64,000 nt of DNA from Siphonodentalium dalli (lineage: Eukaryota; Mollusca; Scaphopoda; Gadilida; Siphonodentaliidae), in contig CP136069.1 of NCBI GenBank assembly GCA_032622095.1, forward strand, positions 102,888,278-102,952,277, written 5' to 3'. Below the pieces are notes generated by a model. The model saw only the letters and a program-made list of their open reading frames with translations. It had not been told where the DNA came from and searched no databases. Within the stretch, counting starts at the first letter, position 1, and each line of letters starts with the position of its first letter. Position numbers and translations under genes: made by a program. Positions 44,022 to 57,245 of the stretch are shown piece after piece.

Positions 44022-45218
44022 TATCTGCTACGCGAGAATCGCCGCAGTTCCGAAAAATGCCACTGCGCAGAATCGAGACGCTTCGTTTCACATCCTGTTT
44101 TGAAAGTGTGTTGACGAGTTTTGTTTGAAAACAGAGAATATCAGGTAATATATTTGTAGTCAAATTTATTTAACATAAGAGTCCCAATCATTACTAGCCT
44201 GGTGACACTAATAAATCTCATGACATTGCTTTTTCAACATGGAAAAAGCAGCAAGAAATTCGTGTGCTTTTGTCACTAAAAAGTGTGAACCAAAACAACG
44301 GATGGTATAGTATTATAACACCTTGTCGTGGTTGTAGAATCTTGTATTTTAACAGATGGATGTGCATTATATTACAATATAGACCTCTTATTCGACCGAA
44401 ATCGACAGTTTAAAAGTGCTCATAAATGATACATTTCCTCTCCGAAAACATGCTACGTTTTTAAGACTTTTCCGAAAAAATATGCTACATTTCCTAATCG
44501 ATACGCCATTCGTATGATCTTATTTGGTGATTTTCCGGTGTATTTTGGACTATGATGCTGCCTCATTTCAGCTAAAATGAAAGCAGTGATTATTTCTCAT
44601 TTCAAAATTTCAATTTGGTCATAAAAATATAGCAGTACAGCTTTGATACCACGCGAGAAGAGGCATCCCCGAACGACTATACTGCTGCGGCCACGGTCAC
44701 CGAACTGATACCCGACCAAATGTTATGACATTGCAGTGGGCAGAATTGTATTTCTTCTCCGGATTAATATTGTTATATACAGGGACGTTGCGAAGAGGTC
44801 AGGAATGGGGGTGTCAACTTCGGAAATTCCAATTGCACCGCTTTGGGGATAAATGCTAAATATTCCGATCAACTATACCAAATGTTCCAAATCTAGTATC
44901 GAACAGATAAAGTATCTAAAATGTCCAAATATTGGAATTTGACCAACTAAATATTCCCAAATTTCCAAAACTTTTCAACTAGTCATCCACCTAGGAGTCT
45001 CATTTACCAACTGAAACATAAAAATTGAAAAAAATTACAGGTAGAAGCTTAATATTTCCTACCAAATTCTACTTGTTCTCAGTCTGAAATTTCAAAAAGT
45101 TTAAGGTTTTGGCAATTGGGGGGGGGGGGGGTCACACCCACCCACACCCCTGTCGAAACATCCCTGGTTATATACATATGTAGGATATCGACTTAAAATT
45201 ACATTATATAATATTGTT

Positions 45219-45587
45219 TTAGAATGTATGATGGGATCGAAGGGTCCATGCTATCTTTGGAGGAGTCTGCGTTCTTGTTGGATTTGTCGTGCCATCTGAT
45301 TGATCAGACGGTTGAGACCTCAATCGACGTTCCGGTCCATTGTGTGATGAACCACAGACCTCCTCAAACAACGTTCCGGATTCATTGTGTGAACCCATAG
45401 CGAAATCGGGCGAAACCCCAAAACGAACTGAACGGTTGTGTGATTTTCCACTAGTAAGTCTAGTATCAGACGAGGAATTTTCTCTCGCGAGGATAATGAT
45501 CTCCTCTGTTTGGTGGGGCTTTGCCGTGTGTAAAAATATCTGTTGGGCAGTGGTATGCTTTTCTTTGCAGTAATAGCACCGGTACAT
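45219..45587 (-). CDS. possible exon with a C2H2-type zinc finger
   Basis: On the minus strand a strong acceptor, CATTTCTTTTTCAG, directly precedes an open frame. It starts MYRCYYCKEKHTTAQQIF and has a C-x2-C-x12-H-x4-H pattern (CYYC, then H and H in LHTAKPH). The next 95 residues are rich in Ser, Asn, Arg and Thr and end at TAA. It reads like a terminal exon of a zinc-finger protein or of a transposon-encoded protein. No upstream exon was identified. The same exon occurs at 52898-53266 in the second tandem segment. Confidence 0.4.
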   Translation of the reverse strand: MYRCYYCKEKHTTAQQIFLHTAKPHQTEEIIILARENSSSDTRLTSGKSHNRSVRFGVSPDFAMGSHNESGTLFEEVCGSSHNGPERRLRSQPSDQSDGTTNPTRTQTPPKIAWTLRSHHTF

Positions 45588-45660
45588 CTGAAAAAGAAAT
45601 GACTTGAAATTATTATTCTGCCAAAAACAAAGATTAATCAGGCACGATATATTTAACAAA

Positions 45661-45801
45661 TGAATGTTTATTTTCCGAAATGCATGCATTATGAACGCGT
45701 TGTTGTTGCCACATTTCGCGTGGTTCTCGGAAGCGAAACACGCAAGAAATGTGACAGTAACCACACGTTCATAATGCATGCATTTCGGAAAACAAAAATG
45801 C
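45661..45801. repeat. foldback palindrome, arms about 68 bp
   Basis: The left arm has TTTTCCGAAATGCATGCATT, ATGAACG and CACATTTCGCG. The right arm is its inverted copy (GAAATGTGACAGTAACCACA, CGTTCATAATGCATGCATTT, CGGAAAA). The centre is near 45731. It lies directly upstream (minus sense) of the zinc-finger exon. The second copy is at 53340-53480. Confidence 0.75.
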
Positions 45802-46077
45802 ATCTGTTATATTTACACACACTTTCAAAATATGTATTTAAAATAAAAATAATTATCTCTTTTCCCCAACCATTTAAAAACAAACCTTCGAATTTGATAA
45901 GTGAGGACATGCCCAGGCAGAAGCATGTTGACAATTGCCACGTGATCAATGGTTGTTATGCGATATGACTGTGTACATGTACTCATCAACCCCATTCATT
46001 ATATAACACTAGCATTTAAGTGTCCATAGTAGATTACGCATAGACCTGCATGTGTGTAAATATATCCTGTATGTATG

Positions 46078-47276
46078 CAGGGATGTGGCTAGAGGGGGGG
46101 GGGGGTGTCTCACCCCCCCCCCCCCCCCCCCCCAGCAGAGAGCTATATTTTCAATAGTTGGAAATTTCATACCTGCCACAACGAAATTTCACACCAACAA
46201 TAGGTTGAAAATGTTCTTGTAGTTTGATTATAAAACAATTTATTGAGGGGAATTTATTGTTTTTCGACCAATATTTGCATATGTTCCTATTTTTGGTCAA
46301 AATTTTTGACAGATGGTCATCAGTTGGAAATTTTCCAACCTTAGGGGGGTGACAGGTTGGAAATTTCCAACACTTGGAAAGCTTGTGTCCTGGTCCCTCC
46401 CCCGTGGTCAGTCAAAAACTTCTAGTTAATTTAAGAAAACAATATTGTCATACAATTGGTCAACATTGTCATTGGAATTGTCATCAGTTGGAAATTTTCC
46501 AACCTAAGTGGGGGTGTAGGGTTTGTAATTTCCAACAGTAGGTCGGCTTGAGGCTAGTCTAGATGTTAGGATTTTGCGATTTTCTTGTTCAGATTTCAAA
46601 ATTTTCGCACACCGGGCCGAACCATGGTCGGCCCGGTGTGTCATTGCCCCATCCACATGGCCAATACAAAACTGCTAATTAGTTTAGCAAAAACAATATT
46701 TTACTACATTTGGTCAAACTTGTAGACATAAATGGTCATCAGTTGAAGAATTTTCCAACCTGAGGGGGAGCATGAGGTTTGAAATTTCCAACACTAGGAA
46801 AGCTTCAGTTGAGGCCAGTCTAGATGCTAGGATTTGCGATTTATTTTCTTGTATAGTTTTCAAAATTTTCTCACACCGGGCCGAACAACCATGGTCGGCC
46901 CCGGTGTTTCCTGGTCTGTTGTCGGTAGCTGTTTTCATTTGTCTGGAATTAGATCACTAGTTTTTTTGGGGGGCAATTTTCAGGTTAAAATATCTTAATG
47001 TTCTCATACTGGGAAAATAAAATAGAAGCATGGCTTATGAATATATAGGAAATTAGGCCTGAGCATGAGGTACAAGGGGGGGGGGGGTGCAAATGGAATT
47101 ATGCAAAAAGTTGTGTTGGTCTGATTCCGACTCAAGGGGGGGGGGGGGGTGCAAATGGAATTATGCAAAAAAAAAGTTGTGTTGGTGTGATTCCGACTCA
47201 AGGGGGGGGGGGGTGCAGTTGGAAATTCCCAAGGTGGACACCCCCCCCCAGCGGAGACCCTCTAGCCACATCCCTG
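46078..47276. mobile_element. hAT element copy 2, recombinant between copies 1 and 3
   Basis: It has the same ends as copy 1, but its left flank (CCTGTATGTATG) equals that of copy 3 and its right flank (AGTGTCCTACATCC) equals that of copy 1. Its left part carries copy-3 variants (GTCATTGGAATTGTCATCAG, and AGGTCGGCTTG up to about 46568). Its right part carries copy-1 variants (AGCAAAAACAATATT from about 46685, GATTTATTTTCTTG near 46840, GGCCCCGGTG). It is therefore a hybrid joined between about 46570 and 46690. Confidence 0.85.
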
Positions 47277-50200
47277 AGTGTCCTACATCCATATATAACT
47301 GCAGGCACCTCGAATTATTGGAATCTCTGTCGTCCCGGGGAAGAGTCCCACATATCTCGGGACTTAACGCTATATGCGCATTCAAAGAACGTAAAACCAC
47401 ACATTTCGATATATATCCTCGTGATTTTTGGAATGTAAGTATGACAGGGTATCCTACATCTATATAACCACAGACGCCTGGAATTATTGGTCATCAGGGG
47501 AAGAGACGACGCCTGGAATTATTGGAATCTTGGTCATCCGGGGAAGAGAGTCCCACATATGACGCGACTTAACGTTATATGCGCAATCAAAGAACATAAA
47601 CCATAGATTTCGACATCCATCCTCATGATTTTTGGAATATAAGTAGGAAAGGGTGTCCTACATCCAAACAACCATGGCACCTCAAATTATTGGAATCTAG
47701 GTCATCCCGGGGAAAGAGAGTCCCACATATCTCGCGACTTAACGTTATATGCGCATTCAAAGAACGTTGATCCATAAATTTTGACGTATACATAATATAT
47801 CCTCATGATTTTTGGAATTGGTTTTATTTGTCTACAAATAAGGTAACTGAAGGACGACTCCCGAAATAATGCGAAAACTTTTTGTCGCTTGAAAAGGCTA
47901 TCCCCCTTTAAATATACGCCCTCGCTGTTCACACAAGTCAGAAGTCACTGGCGATAATTCGGACACGCTTGCTTTCATGCACAGTTCAATCACAGGAGCT
48001 TGGAATTTGGTAAAAACCACTCTTTTATTGGCGGAACCACCACCCGGGACCATAGGTCACGGAAGGAACGAAACAAGAAATCGTTGCCACCCATTTTGAA
48101 CTCCACTGTATTCCTACAAAAAATATATTTTCACTAAAAACTTTTGGTACCTCTTACACCTTAGATGCCAATCTACAACATTCCATAGGTATATTTTTCC
48201 AGTTCTTCGAAAACCTCACTTTATTTCGGTAATGTATTGTAAATTCACCAACGAAGACAAATCTGCGACTTCTTCATCAACCGTTCTAGAATCTGAGTAG
48301 CGGAACTGGTACCGAAATATGCGGAAACTTTAAAACTATGATCCGGAGACGGATAGCATGAAAGTACCGTTTATAATTTCGAACATAGCTGCTGATTACA
48401 TGTTTATCACATGACCGTACCGATGCACTGATCATCATGAACTTTTTGATGGATGATAACATTGGCGTCTAGATGGGAACGAATAATTTTGGGCTCATTT
48501 GCATAAAAACATGGCCGCTGACAGTTTGCCGACAGAGAAAACAATAACTTTGAAATAAAGGGATATAATCATATAACAAGGCCCACGTGCATTTTCGCAT
48601 AATTTGTTAGAGTTATATCCATTCGACCATAGCGCTCAACACCACACATTAAGGACCACATTCTGTTTCAAATTTCCATTTTATTTATTCATGAGGAATT
48701 GGTCATTTGTGAGACTATTTATTAGTGGTAATTGGTAGTTGGTAGCCCTGGGAATTAGCATCGACAATGGGCAGTGCCGAGGCAAAAGCCGACGCGAAAT
48801 GAATTTGCGTCAGCATTTTTTTAGCCGAGGAAAATAAATATAGACATGTTCAATTAGTTTGTGAATTTGACGTTCGTTGAAGTGATAGTGATGCCATGAT
48901 CCGTACGGCACATGTCCACAAAATAATTTTACTCGCAATTTGCACACATTGACACGATCAACTAGTTTGGTCAATAAAAATCTGGCATCGTAATCCGCCT
49001 CCAAGCAACCGGTTACGGTTGATAGAGCAAGCTGCACCAACTTGGAAGGAGGTCATTGTGCCAGTAGCATGCGCGCGACATACCAATCATCTCACAACGT
49101 CGCCAACTAATGCTAGCGCTTTGATGTTTCCGACGAAGCATTTCCAACTTGACAAGCACGTGCTCCGATGTTTTTTAACTTTTTCGACTGCGTATTTCAG
49201 GGAAGTTTGGGACTATTATACATTTATACTTGCTCTAACTTCTCTGTTTGTTGGGACCATATGATGGGTTTCAACCTACATGGAGAATATTATAACTTGG
49301 GACGATATTTTTATTTCAGACGATATTATTGACGATATCAAAATTAAAACCGGCTATACCCGATATATCGTCATATCGCCCAGCACTATTCATTGGGGCT
49401 CGCCTAAATATGAAAAGCTGGCTATACAAATGCGCATATGTGATCGCCATAGAAAAGCTGGCTACATTTGTGATCGATTAAAAAACCTGGCTACGAATGT
49501 GATCGGATCGCGGAGCCTTGTGACAATGACCCCATCAGCGAAAGTTACATTAAGTAATGTTTTTAATATTTTTTTGGTATTTTTGATTTTGAGAAAAACA
49601 ATGCCGATGGTGGCGAGCTGTCTTGAATTTAAAAATTGAATTTCCAATTCATGAGCACAGGCTATATAATCATATGCATAAAGCCATTCTTTGAGAGTTT
49701 TGGTGCTGATTCGTTACGACACACGAGTCACGAGGGACGTATACTATTTATAGATCCTGGTACCGGTACAGTTGACAATACTTATAGTTGCTTATTACAT
49801 AAAATTTATGTTAGCGAGTTTATCACTAACATAAATTTATAAACTAGTTATTCGGTAAACCAGTTTGCATTACAACTTGCAAACGCACACATAAAACGTT
49901 TACTGTAAAGAATACGCAGGTTAATTTTGTGCTCTTACATTAAAGAATCTTATTACATTTTGTTACTGTATTTGGCATATTAATGGTGAGTTTTTGTACC
50001 CTACATTGACAATTTTGAATTTCGCGAAACTAAACACTCGTTCTATATATGCATGGCCAATATCATTACCTAACTCAAGAAAAATGTCTTCTCTCATCAA
50101 CTAAGACATATATTTGTTCGTCAGAACTAGTAAAAAACAGCATTTTATGTGGAAATAATTCAGATATTCTGGCAACGAATCTGCACCAAAACACACAAAG

Positions 50201-53200
50201 GAATCGCTTCATGCATAGGCATATATACCAGGCCTCCCCGTGAGTCTATATATCTTTTTCTTCTACTTAGTGATATTCGACCAGTAATCAGTGGGTTTAT
50301 TACTATTATATGATGGATATTTTAGGCCAAAACAACGGAGCGCGACACAAGCTCCTATGGGAGAGAGAGAGAGAGAGGGGGGGGGCTAGAGAGTTTTGGT
50401 CCCCTTATGACCAATCATTGCAACCAGTAGCATTACAAAGTCAAGGAGTACATATATAGGCCTACCGGTACATAACGAACATAAAACAAGAAGAAAAAAA
50501 CAATACCACGTGGTCGTGCCATAAATAGAAATAAATTATATATGAAATATTTGTACAAATTACCATTCAGTCAAATGAAGAATATCTTCTTGGGTAGTCG
50601 TGAGATGATAACAGCAGACACAGAAAAATACAGAAATTTTCAGGAAAATGCACAAAACATCAGGATTAGATCTTCAAAAATGAGCATAGTATTACGCAAA
50701 CTTAAACTGATTTAAGTTTTCTGTCGCCTAAGTTCGAAAACCGCACGCACTTTCAAATATTTTTGAATTTCGCGGGCTTTAAATTTAGGTTTCAATTTTA
50801 TTTCGTTCCGACTTTGTTATTCCGGAAAAATGGTTTTGTGTCGTTTGTCATTCCGATTCTAGAACGGGTGATGAAGAAGTCGCAGATTTGTCTTCGTTGG
50901 TGAATTACAATACATTACCGATATAAAGTGAGGTTTTCGAAGAACTGGAAAAATATACCTATGGAATGTTGTAGATTGGCATCTAAGGTGAAAGAGGTAC
51001 CAAAAGTTTTTAGTGAAAATATATTTTTTGTAGGAATACAGTTGAGTTCAAAATGGGTGGCAACGATTTCTTGTTTCGTTCCTTCCGTGACCTATGGTCC
51101 CGGGTGGTGGTTCCGCCAATAAAAGAGGAGTTTTTACCAAATTCCAAGCTCCTGTGGTTCAATCAGTTTGTTTGGACGTGTTGGCCATATATTCATTGGC
51201 TAACCGACATTCCGTTGTCAACTTTGTTGGCTAATATAGGTCAATTCGTCATTTATGGATTTGCTTTAAGACAGGACCAGGCTGTAATTTTGATGGTCAT
51301 TTGAAAGGGAAATAAGTCTCTGTTATTTGATGTTGAACGCTCGTTTTTGTCGCTGCACCCCACACATATGTTGGTATTCGAGTGAAGTTTGTGGAAAACG
51401 CCATATTTCGTTGAAGTTTATTGAGCCATTTCCCGAAGTCGCTGTGACCGTCCAGATACATGCATAAATCGGATGTTGAGTGATGTTCGTTTCCATTTAT
51501 AGAGCAACCCGTTGAGTCGAGTTAATTCCCGAGTTGACGGCTGATTTAAAATCTTCTAGAAAATACATACTCAACAGATACACACGCTGTGAATTTGAAC
51601 GACGTCCATAGTTCCATATATTGAGAACCTGAAGTAATTTAGCAGCGTGAATTCCGTTACTTATTACTCACGGTGGGGGGGGGGGGGGGGGGGGGGGGGG
51701 TATCTGCTACGCGAGAATCGCCGCAGTTCCGAAAAATGCCACTGCGCAGAATCGAGACGCTTCGTTTCACATCCTGTTTTGAAAGTGTGTTGACGAGTTT
51801 TGTTTGAAAACAGAGAATATCAGGTAATATATTTGTAGTCAAATTTATTTAACATAAGAGTCCCAATCATTACTAGCCTGGTGACACTAATAAATCTCAT
51901 GACATTGCTTTTTCAACATGGAAAAAGCAGCAAGAAATTCGTGTGCTTTTGTCACTAAAAAGTGTGAACCAAAACAACGGATGGTATAGTATTATAACAC
52001 CTTGTCGTGGTTGTAGAATCTTGTATTTTAACAGATGGATGTGCATTATATTACAATATAGACCTCTTATTCGACCGAAATCGACAGTTTAAAAGTGCTC
52101 ATAAATGATACATTTCCTCTCCGAAAACATGCTACGTTTTTAAGACTTTTCCGAAAAAATATGCTACATTTCCTAATCGATACGCCATTCGTATGATCTT
52201 ATTTGGTGATTTTCCGGTGTATTTTGGACTATGATGCTGCCTCATTTCAGCTAAAATGAAAGCAGTGATTATTTCTCATTTCAAAATTTCAATTTGGTCA
52301 TAAAAATATAGCAGTACAGCTTTGATACCACGCGAGAAGAGGCATCCCCGAACGACTATACTGCTGCGGCCACGGTCACCGAACTGATACCCGACCAAAT
52401 GTTATGACATTGCAGTGGGCAGAATTGTATTTCTTCTCCGGATTAATATTGTTATATACAGGGACGTTGCGAAGAGGTCAGGAATGGGGGTGTCAACTTC
52501 GGAAATTCCAATTGCACCGCTTTGGGGATAAATGCTAAATATTCCGATCAACTATACCAAATGTTCCAAATCTAGTATCGAACAGATAAAGTATCTAAAA
52601 TGTCCAAATATTGGAATTTGACCAACTAAATATTCCCAAATTTCCAAAACTTTTCAACTAGTCATCCACCTAGGAGTCTCATTTACCAACTGAAACATAA
52701 AAATTGAAAAAAATTACAGGTAGAAGCTTAATATTTCCTACCAAATTCTACTTGTTCTCAGTCTGAAATTTCAAAAAGTTTAAGGTTTTGGCAATTGGGG
52801 GGGGGGGGGGTCACACCCACCCACACCCCTGTCGAAACATCCCTGGTTATATACATATGTAGGATATCGACTTAAAATTACATTATATAATATTGTTTTA
52901 GAATGTATGATGGGATCGAAGGGTCCATGCTATCTTTGGAGGAGTCTGCGTTCTTGTTGGATTTGTCGTGCCATCTGATTGATCAGACGGTTGAGACCTC
53001 AATCGACGTTCCGGTCCATTGTGTGATGAACCACAGACCTCCTCAAACAACGTTCCGGATTCATTGTGTGAACCCATAGCGAAATCGGGCGAAACCCCAA
53101 AACGAACTGAACGGTTGTGTGATTTTCCACTAGTAAGTCTAGTATCAGACGAGGAATTTTCTCTCGCGAGGATAATGATCTCCTCTGTTTGGTGGGGCTT

Positions 53201-53756
53201 TGCCGTGTGTAAAAATATCTGTTGGGCAGTGGTATGCTTTTCTTTGCAGTAATAGCACCGGTACATCTGAAAAAGAAATGACTTGAAATTATTATTCTGC
53301 CAAAAACAAAGTTTAATCAGGCACGATATATTTAACAAATGAATGTTTATTTTCCGAAATGCATGCATTATGAACGCGTTGTTGTTGCCACATTTCGCGT
53401 GGTTCTCGGAAGCGAAACACGCAAGAAATGTGACAGTAACCACACGTTCATAATGCATGCATTTCGGAAAACAAAAATGCATCTGTTATATTTACACACA
53501 CTTTCAAAATATGTATTTAAAATAAAAATAATTATCTCTTTTCCCCAACCATTTAAAAACAAACCTTCGAATTTGATAAGTGAGGACATGCCCAGGCAGA
53601 AGCATGTTGACAATTGCCACGTGATCAATGGTTGTTATGCGATATGACTGTGTACATGTACTCATCAACCCCATTCATTATATAACACTAGCATTTAAGT
53701 GTCCATAGTAGATTACGCATAGACCTGCATGTGTGTAAATATATCCTGTATGTATG
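47277..53756 (+). repeat. tandem segment, second copy (6.48 kb)
   Basis: It is almost identical to 39619-46077. It keeps the sequence around 47810-47853 that is deleted in the first copy. All short frames of the first copy recur here at the same relative places. Confidence 0.9.
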
Positions 53757-54910
53757 CAGGGATGTGGCTAGAGGGGGGGGGGGGGGGTGTCTCACCCCCC
53801 CCCCCCCCCCCCAGCAGAGAGCTATATTTTCAATAGTTGGAAATTTCATACCTGCCACAACGAAATTTCACACCAACAATAGGTTGAAAATGTTCTTGTA
53901 GTTTGATTATAAAAACAATTTATTGAGGGGAATTTATTGTTTTTCGACCAATATTTGCATATGTTCCTATTTTTGGTCAAATTTTTTGACAGATGGTCAT
54001 CAGTTGGAAATTTTCCAACCTTAGGGGGGTGACAGGTTGGAAATTTCCAACACTTGGAAAGCTTGTGTCCTGGTCCCTCCCCCGTGGTCAGTCAAAAACT
54101 TCTAGTTAATTTAAGAAAACAATATTGTCATACAATTGGTCAACATTGTCATTGGAATTGTCATCAGTTGGAAATTTTCCAACCTAAGTGGGGGTGTAGG
54201 GTTTGTAATTTCCAACAGTAGGTCGGCTTGAGGCTAGTCTAGATGTTAGGATTTTGCGATTTTCTTGTTCAGATTTCAAAATTTTCGCACACCGGGCCGA
54301 ACCATGGTCGGCCCGGTGTGTCATTGCCCCATCCACATGGCCAATACAAAACTGCTAATTAGTTTAGCAAAACAATATTTTACTACATTTGGTCAAACTT
54401 GTAGACATAAATGGTCATCAGTTGAAGAATTTTCCAACCTGAAGGGGAGCATGAGGTTTGAAATTTCCAACACTAGGAAAGCTTCAGTTGAGGCCAGTCT
54501 AGATGCTAGGATTTGCGATTTTCTTGTATAGTTTTCAAAATTTTCTCACACCGGGCCAAACAACCATGGTCGGCCCGGTGTTTCCTGGTCTGTTGTCGGT
54601 AGCTGTGTGCATTTGTCTGGAATTAGATCACTAGTTTTTTTTTTGGGGGGCAATTTTCAGGTTAAAATATCTTAATGTTCTCATACTGGGAAAATGGCTT
54701 ATATTAGGCCTGAGCATGAGGTACAAGGGTGGGGGTGCAAATGGAACTATGCAAAAAGTTGTGTTGGTGCGATTCCGACTCAAGGGGGGGGGGGTGCAAA
54801 TGGAATTATGCAAAAAGTTGTGTTGGTGTGATTCCGACTCGAGGGGGGGGGGTGCAGTTGGAAATTCCCAAGGTGGACACCCCCCCAGCGGAGACCCTCT
54901 AGCCACATCC
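53757..54910. mobile_element. hAT element copy 3
   Basis: The left end is CAGGGATGTGGCTAGAGG. The right end reads CTCTAGCCACATCC and then unrelated sequence, lacking the final CTG, so the terminus is slightly damaged. No 8-bp duplication is visible. It shares internal variants with the left part of copy 2. Confidence 0.8.
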
Positions 54911-55680
54911 GTCTTCTGTGTTTATTTTGAATAATAACGTGGATAAAGTTCGAGAATTTACTCAGATTATTACCAATTTTTGCATTATTTATCACGGAGA
55001 TATTTGGAGGAGAGAACTGTAGCATATCAATTCTTGTAACATGAGAAAAGTAGCGTGCGAAAATCGGAAACGTAGCATGCATGTATTGTTTACAAAGCAC
55101 GTTTTTGTCATGTAACGAACACTATAAGCGAACATTTTATAACGTAATAAACCTAAATATGCAGGGCAAACTATATTTCGTTACTAAACGTCCAGGTGTA
55201 ACTTTTTCACAGAAGGGGCGCACTTTTTAGTGGCATTTTCCAAATGAGCACCAAAAATCGAGCTGATAAATGACTATTACGTCAAAATTGAGAAACATTT
55301 CTGTATTAATGTGAGGTACACATCATTGTTAAAATAGTCCGATCACATATGCAAATTGTTTCTTTGATAAATAGTTTATGAAAGCTAAAAAAACTTACCA
55401 TTTTGCGAAAATATCCTCGATTTTTCCATTAATATCACATCTGAAACGTAGCTTTTCGGGAAGTGCGGTGTAGCATTTTTCGGAACTGCGGCGATTCTCG
55501 CGTAGCAGATGAGCCCCCGTGTTACTCATTCACAAAATTTGGGAAAATGTGGCAAATGACCATGGCAACGTCTTAAGTAAGGCAAGACGAAATTTCGTGT
55601 GAAAAAAAATCCGGGAAAAAAGTAAAAAAAATGCCTCGAAAATAGGCAAAGTCCGAAAATAAACGGAAATTGGCCGAAAC
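54911..55680. other. gene-free; inverted copy of a 38-bp block from the tandem segments
   Basis: About 55471-55508 is a perfect inverted copy of the block after the poly-G tract (ATCTGCTACGCGAGAATCGC, then CGCAGTTCCGAAAAATGC). Nothing else is recognised. Confidence 0.5.
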
Positions 55681-57245
55681 AAGTGCTGGGTCACCTCGGC
55701 CAAAAAAATTTGGGCCGAAAAAGTGGGTCGAATTTAAGTTTCCGCTCTGCTCGGTCGGGTAAATTTCGGAAAATGTGGCAAACTGTCCCATATTTAAAAA
55801 ATGGCCATCTGGGCCGAACATTTTGGGCCGAGTCCGAAAAAGTGTGTTCAATTTCAGTTTTCGCTCTGCTTGGTTGGGAAAATTTCGGAAAATTTGCAAA
55901 TGACCCCAAATTCACAAGTGGCCAGCTGGCAGTGTTCGCGCTGGACCGAAACATTTTGTGGCCAAAAGTTTTGCCAATTGAAAATTTTATTAGCCAAATG
56001 AACAAAACTTTGGCCAAATTAAAAATAAAATTGCCAAATTAAATCCTCATTTTCTCGGCGCTTCCCAATTAATGACTAAACTATTTGTTTTAAATGTTAT
56101 TTGTTACTCAGAATAAAAACATAACTAAACCGACACAAAAACAACATTAAAAACAATATTATACGAACATAGGTATGCGTTATATCGCACAAACAGATCA
56201 ATTCATGTAAAGCATTAATACAAAATACGGCGGGATTTCACATCCAACCATATGCAAAAAGCTCGGTGAAAATCAAAGTCAGAAATTTTTCATCGCGGAG
56301 ACGATGGACTGTTCTGCTTTGGCTATGGTTGTTACTTGTATTTCTTCGTGTTTTTACTCTCCTTCAACATTTGTTCAGATGCACTATGGGAGTTGTTACC
56401 TGAAACGAAATTTAAACTAACAATTTATGTAATTATATAATCACATAAATCCGCTAAAACAATTGTAATAACTCTATGTCGCTGACACCATGACGGTCGC
56501 TAACTATTGCTTATCATATATATTAAGGTGATAACTGTTGAATATCTATTGTTTTCAAACCTTTTATGACGTGAAGCCAGGTGGATATTAGACAGGGTGC
56601 ACATTACGTAACCATTGAGTTAAGAACTGTTCGCCTGTACATCCAATTAAAGGAGCAATGGATTTAGGTATTTTATCGTAAGGCTGCCTGATCAACAAAA
56701 AATACATAATCAGTATACAGATTAATCGTTTTGACGATTAGGCTAGTTAAATGTTAGAGCTTACCTGTTGCTGTCTCGGTGAAGTTTGTTTATGTGCTGT
56801 GAATGTGAATGATGGATATTATTCCGATCCCCCAATGTATTGGACATTACAAACATACTCCATAAAACAACAGCGTCATCACTTGGTATTCACGTATTCA
56901 TTGTGCTAATTGATAACAACTCTCTTCACAGCATACATGTTTACATTGTCTATGTCATTGACCACGTATAAACAAAAATCTTCATATTTATTGAACCGTT
57001 ATGGTGCGATATTTCCGAAGTACGAAATACTTTCGTCGCCTTACTTCGTCTTGAATGTCGATCTATTCCGTCTCCAATTGGGGTAAAAAAAAGTTTAGCC
57101 AAATGAAATTTTAATAGCCAAATTCGAAAAAGATTGGCCATTGGCTAATTTGGGTACCGACAGCGCGAACACTGCCAGCTGGGCGATAAATTTTGGGCCG
57201 AAAATATTTTGGGTCGAGTTTGACAAAGTGATCCAAAAAAGACTC
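55681..57245. repeat. tandem repeat of about 145 bp, split by a hAT element
   Basis: Units share TTGGGCCGAAAA-type, AAAAAGTGNGTCGAATT, CGCTCTGCT(C/T)GGT, AAATTTCGGAAAATGTGGCAAA and AAATGGCCANCTGGGCCGAA blocks. Removing 55930-57174 plus one target copy joins AAGTGGCCAGCTGG to GCGATAAATTTTGGGCCGAA, restoring a third unit. The overlapping frames on both strands are by-products. Confidence 0.7.
55930..57174. mobile_element. hAT element, non-autonomous, 1245 bp, with perfect 8-bp duplication
   Basis: The ends are CAGTGTTCGCGCTG and its exact inverted copy CAGCGCGAACACTG. They are flanked by CCAGCTGG on both sides (55922-55929 and 57175-57182); the duplicated target is itself a palindrome. Subterminal AGCCAAATGAA and inverted TTCATTTGGCT also pair. 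The interior has no transposase frame. The ends differ from those of the 38.5-54.9 kb hAT family, so this is a separate family. Confidence 0.88.

Larger units (their letters stand above)
39619..46077 (+). repeat. tandem segment, first copy (6.46 kb)
   Basis: It is almost identical to 47277-53756, offset about 7.66-7.68 kb. Differences seen include a deletion of about 46 bp in this copy near 40157, an extra stretch of about 33 bp here near 41048-41080, a missing 9 bp near 41905, changed lengths of the G-runs, and scattered single bases. Each copy lies between two hAT copies. Confidence 0.9.

Noticed and set aside
55573-56042. Overlapping frames of about 110 residues on both strands
   Set aside because: They arise from a low-complexity tandem repeat rich in GGGCCGAA and are interrupted by a hAT insertion.
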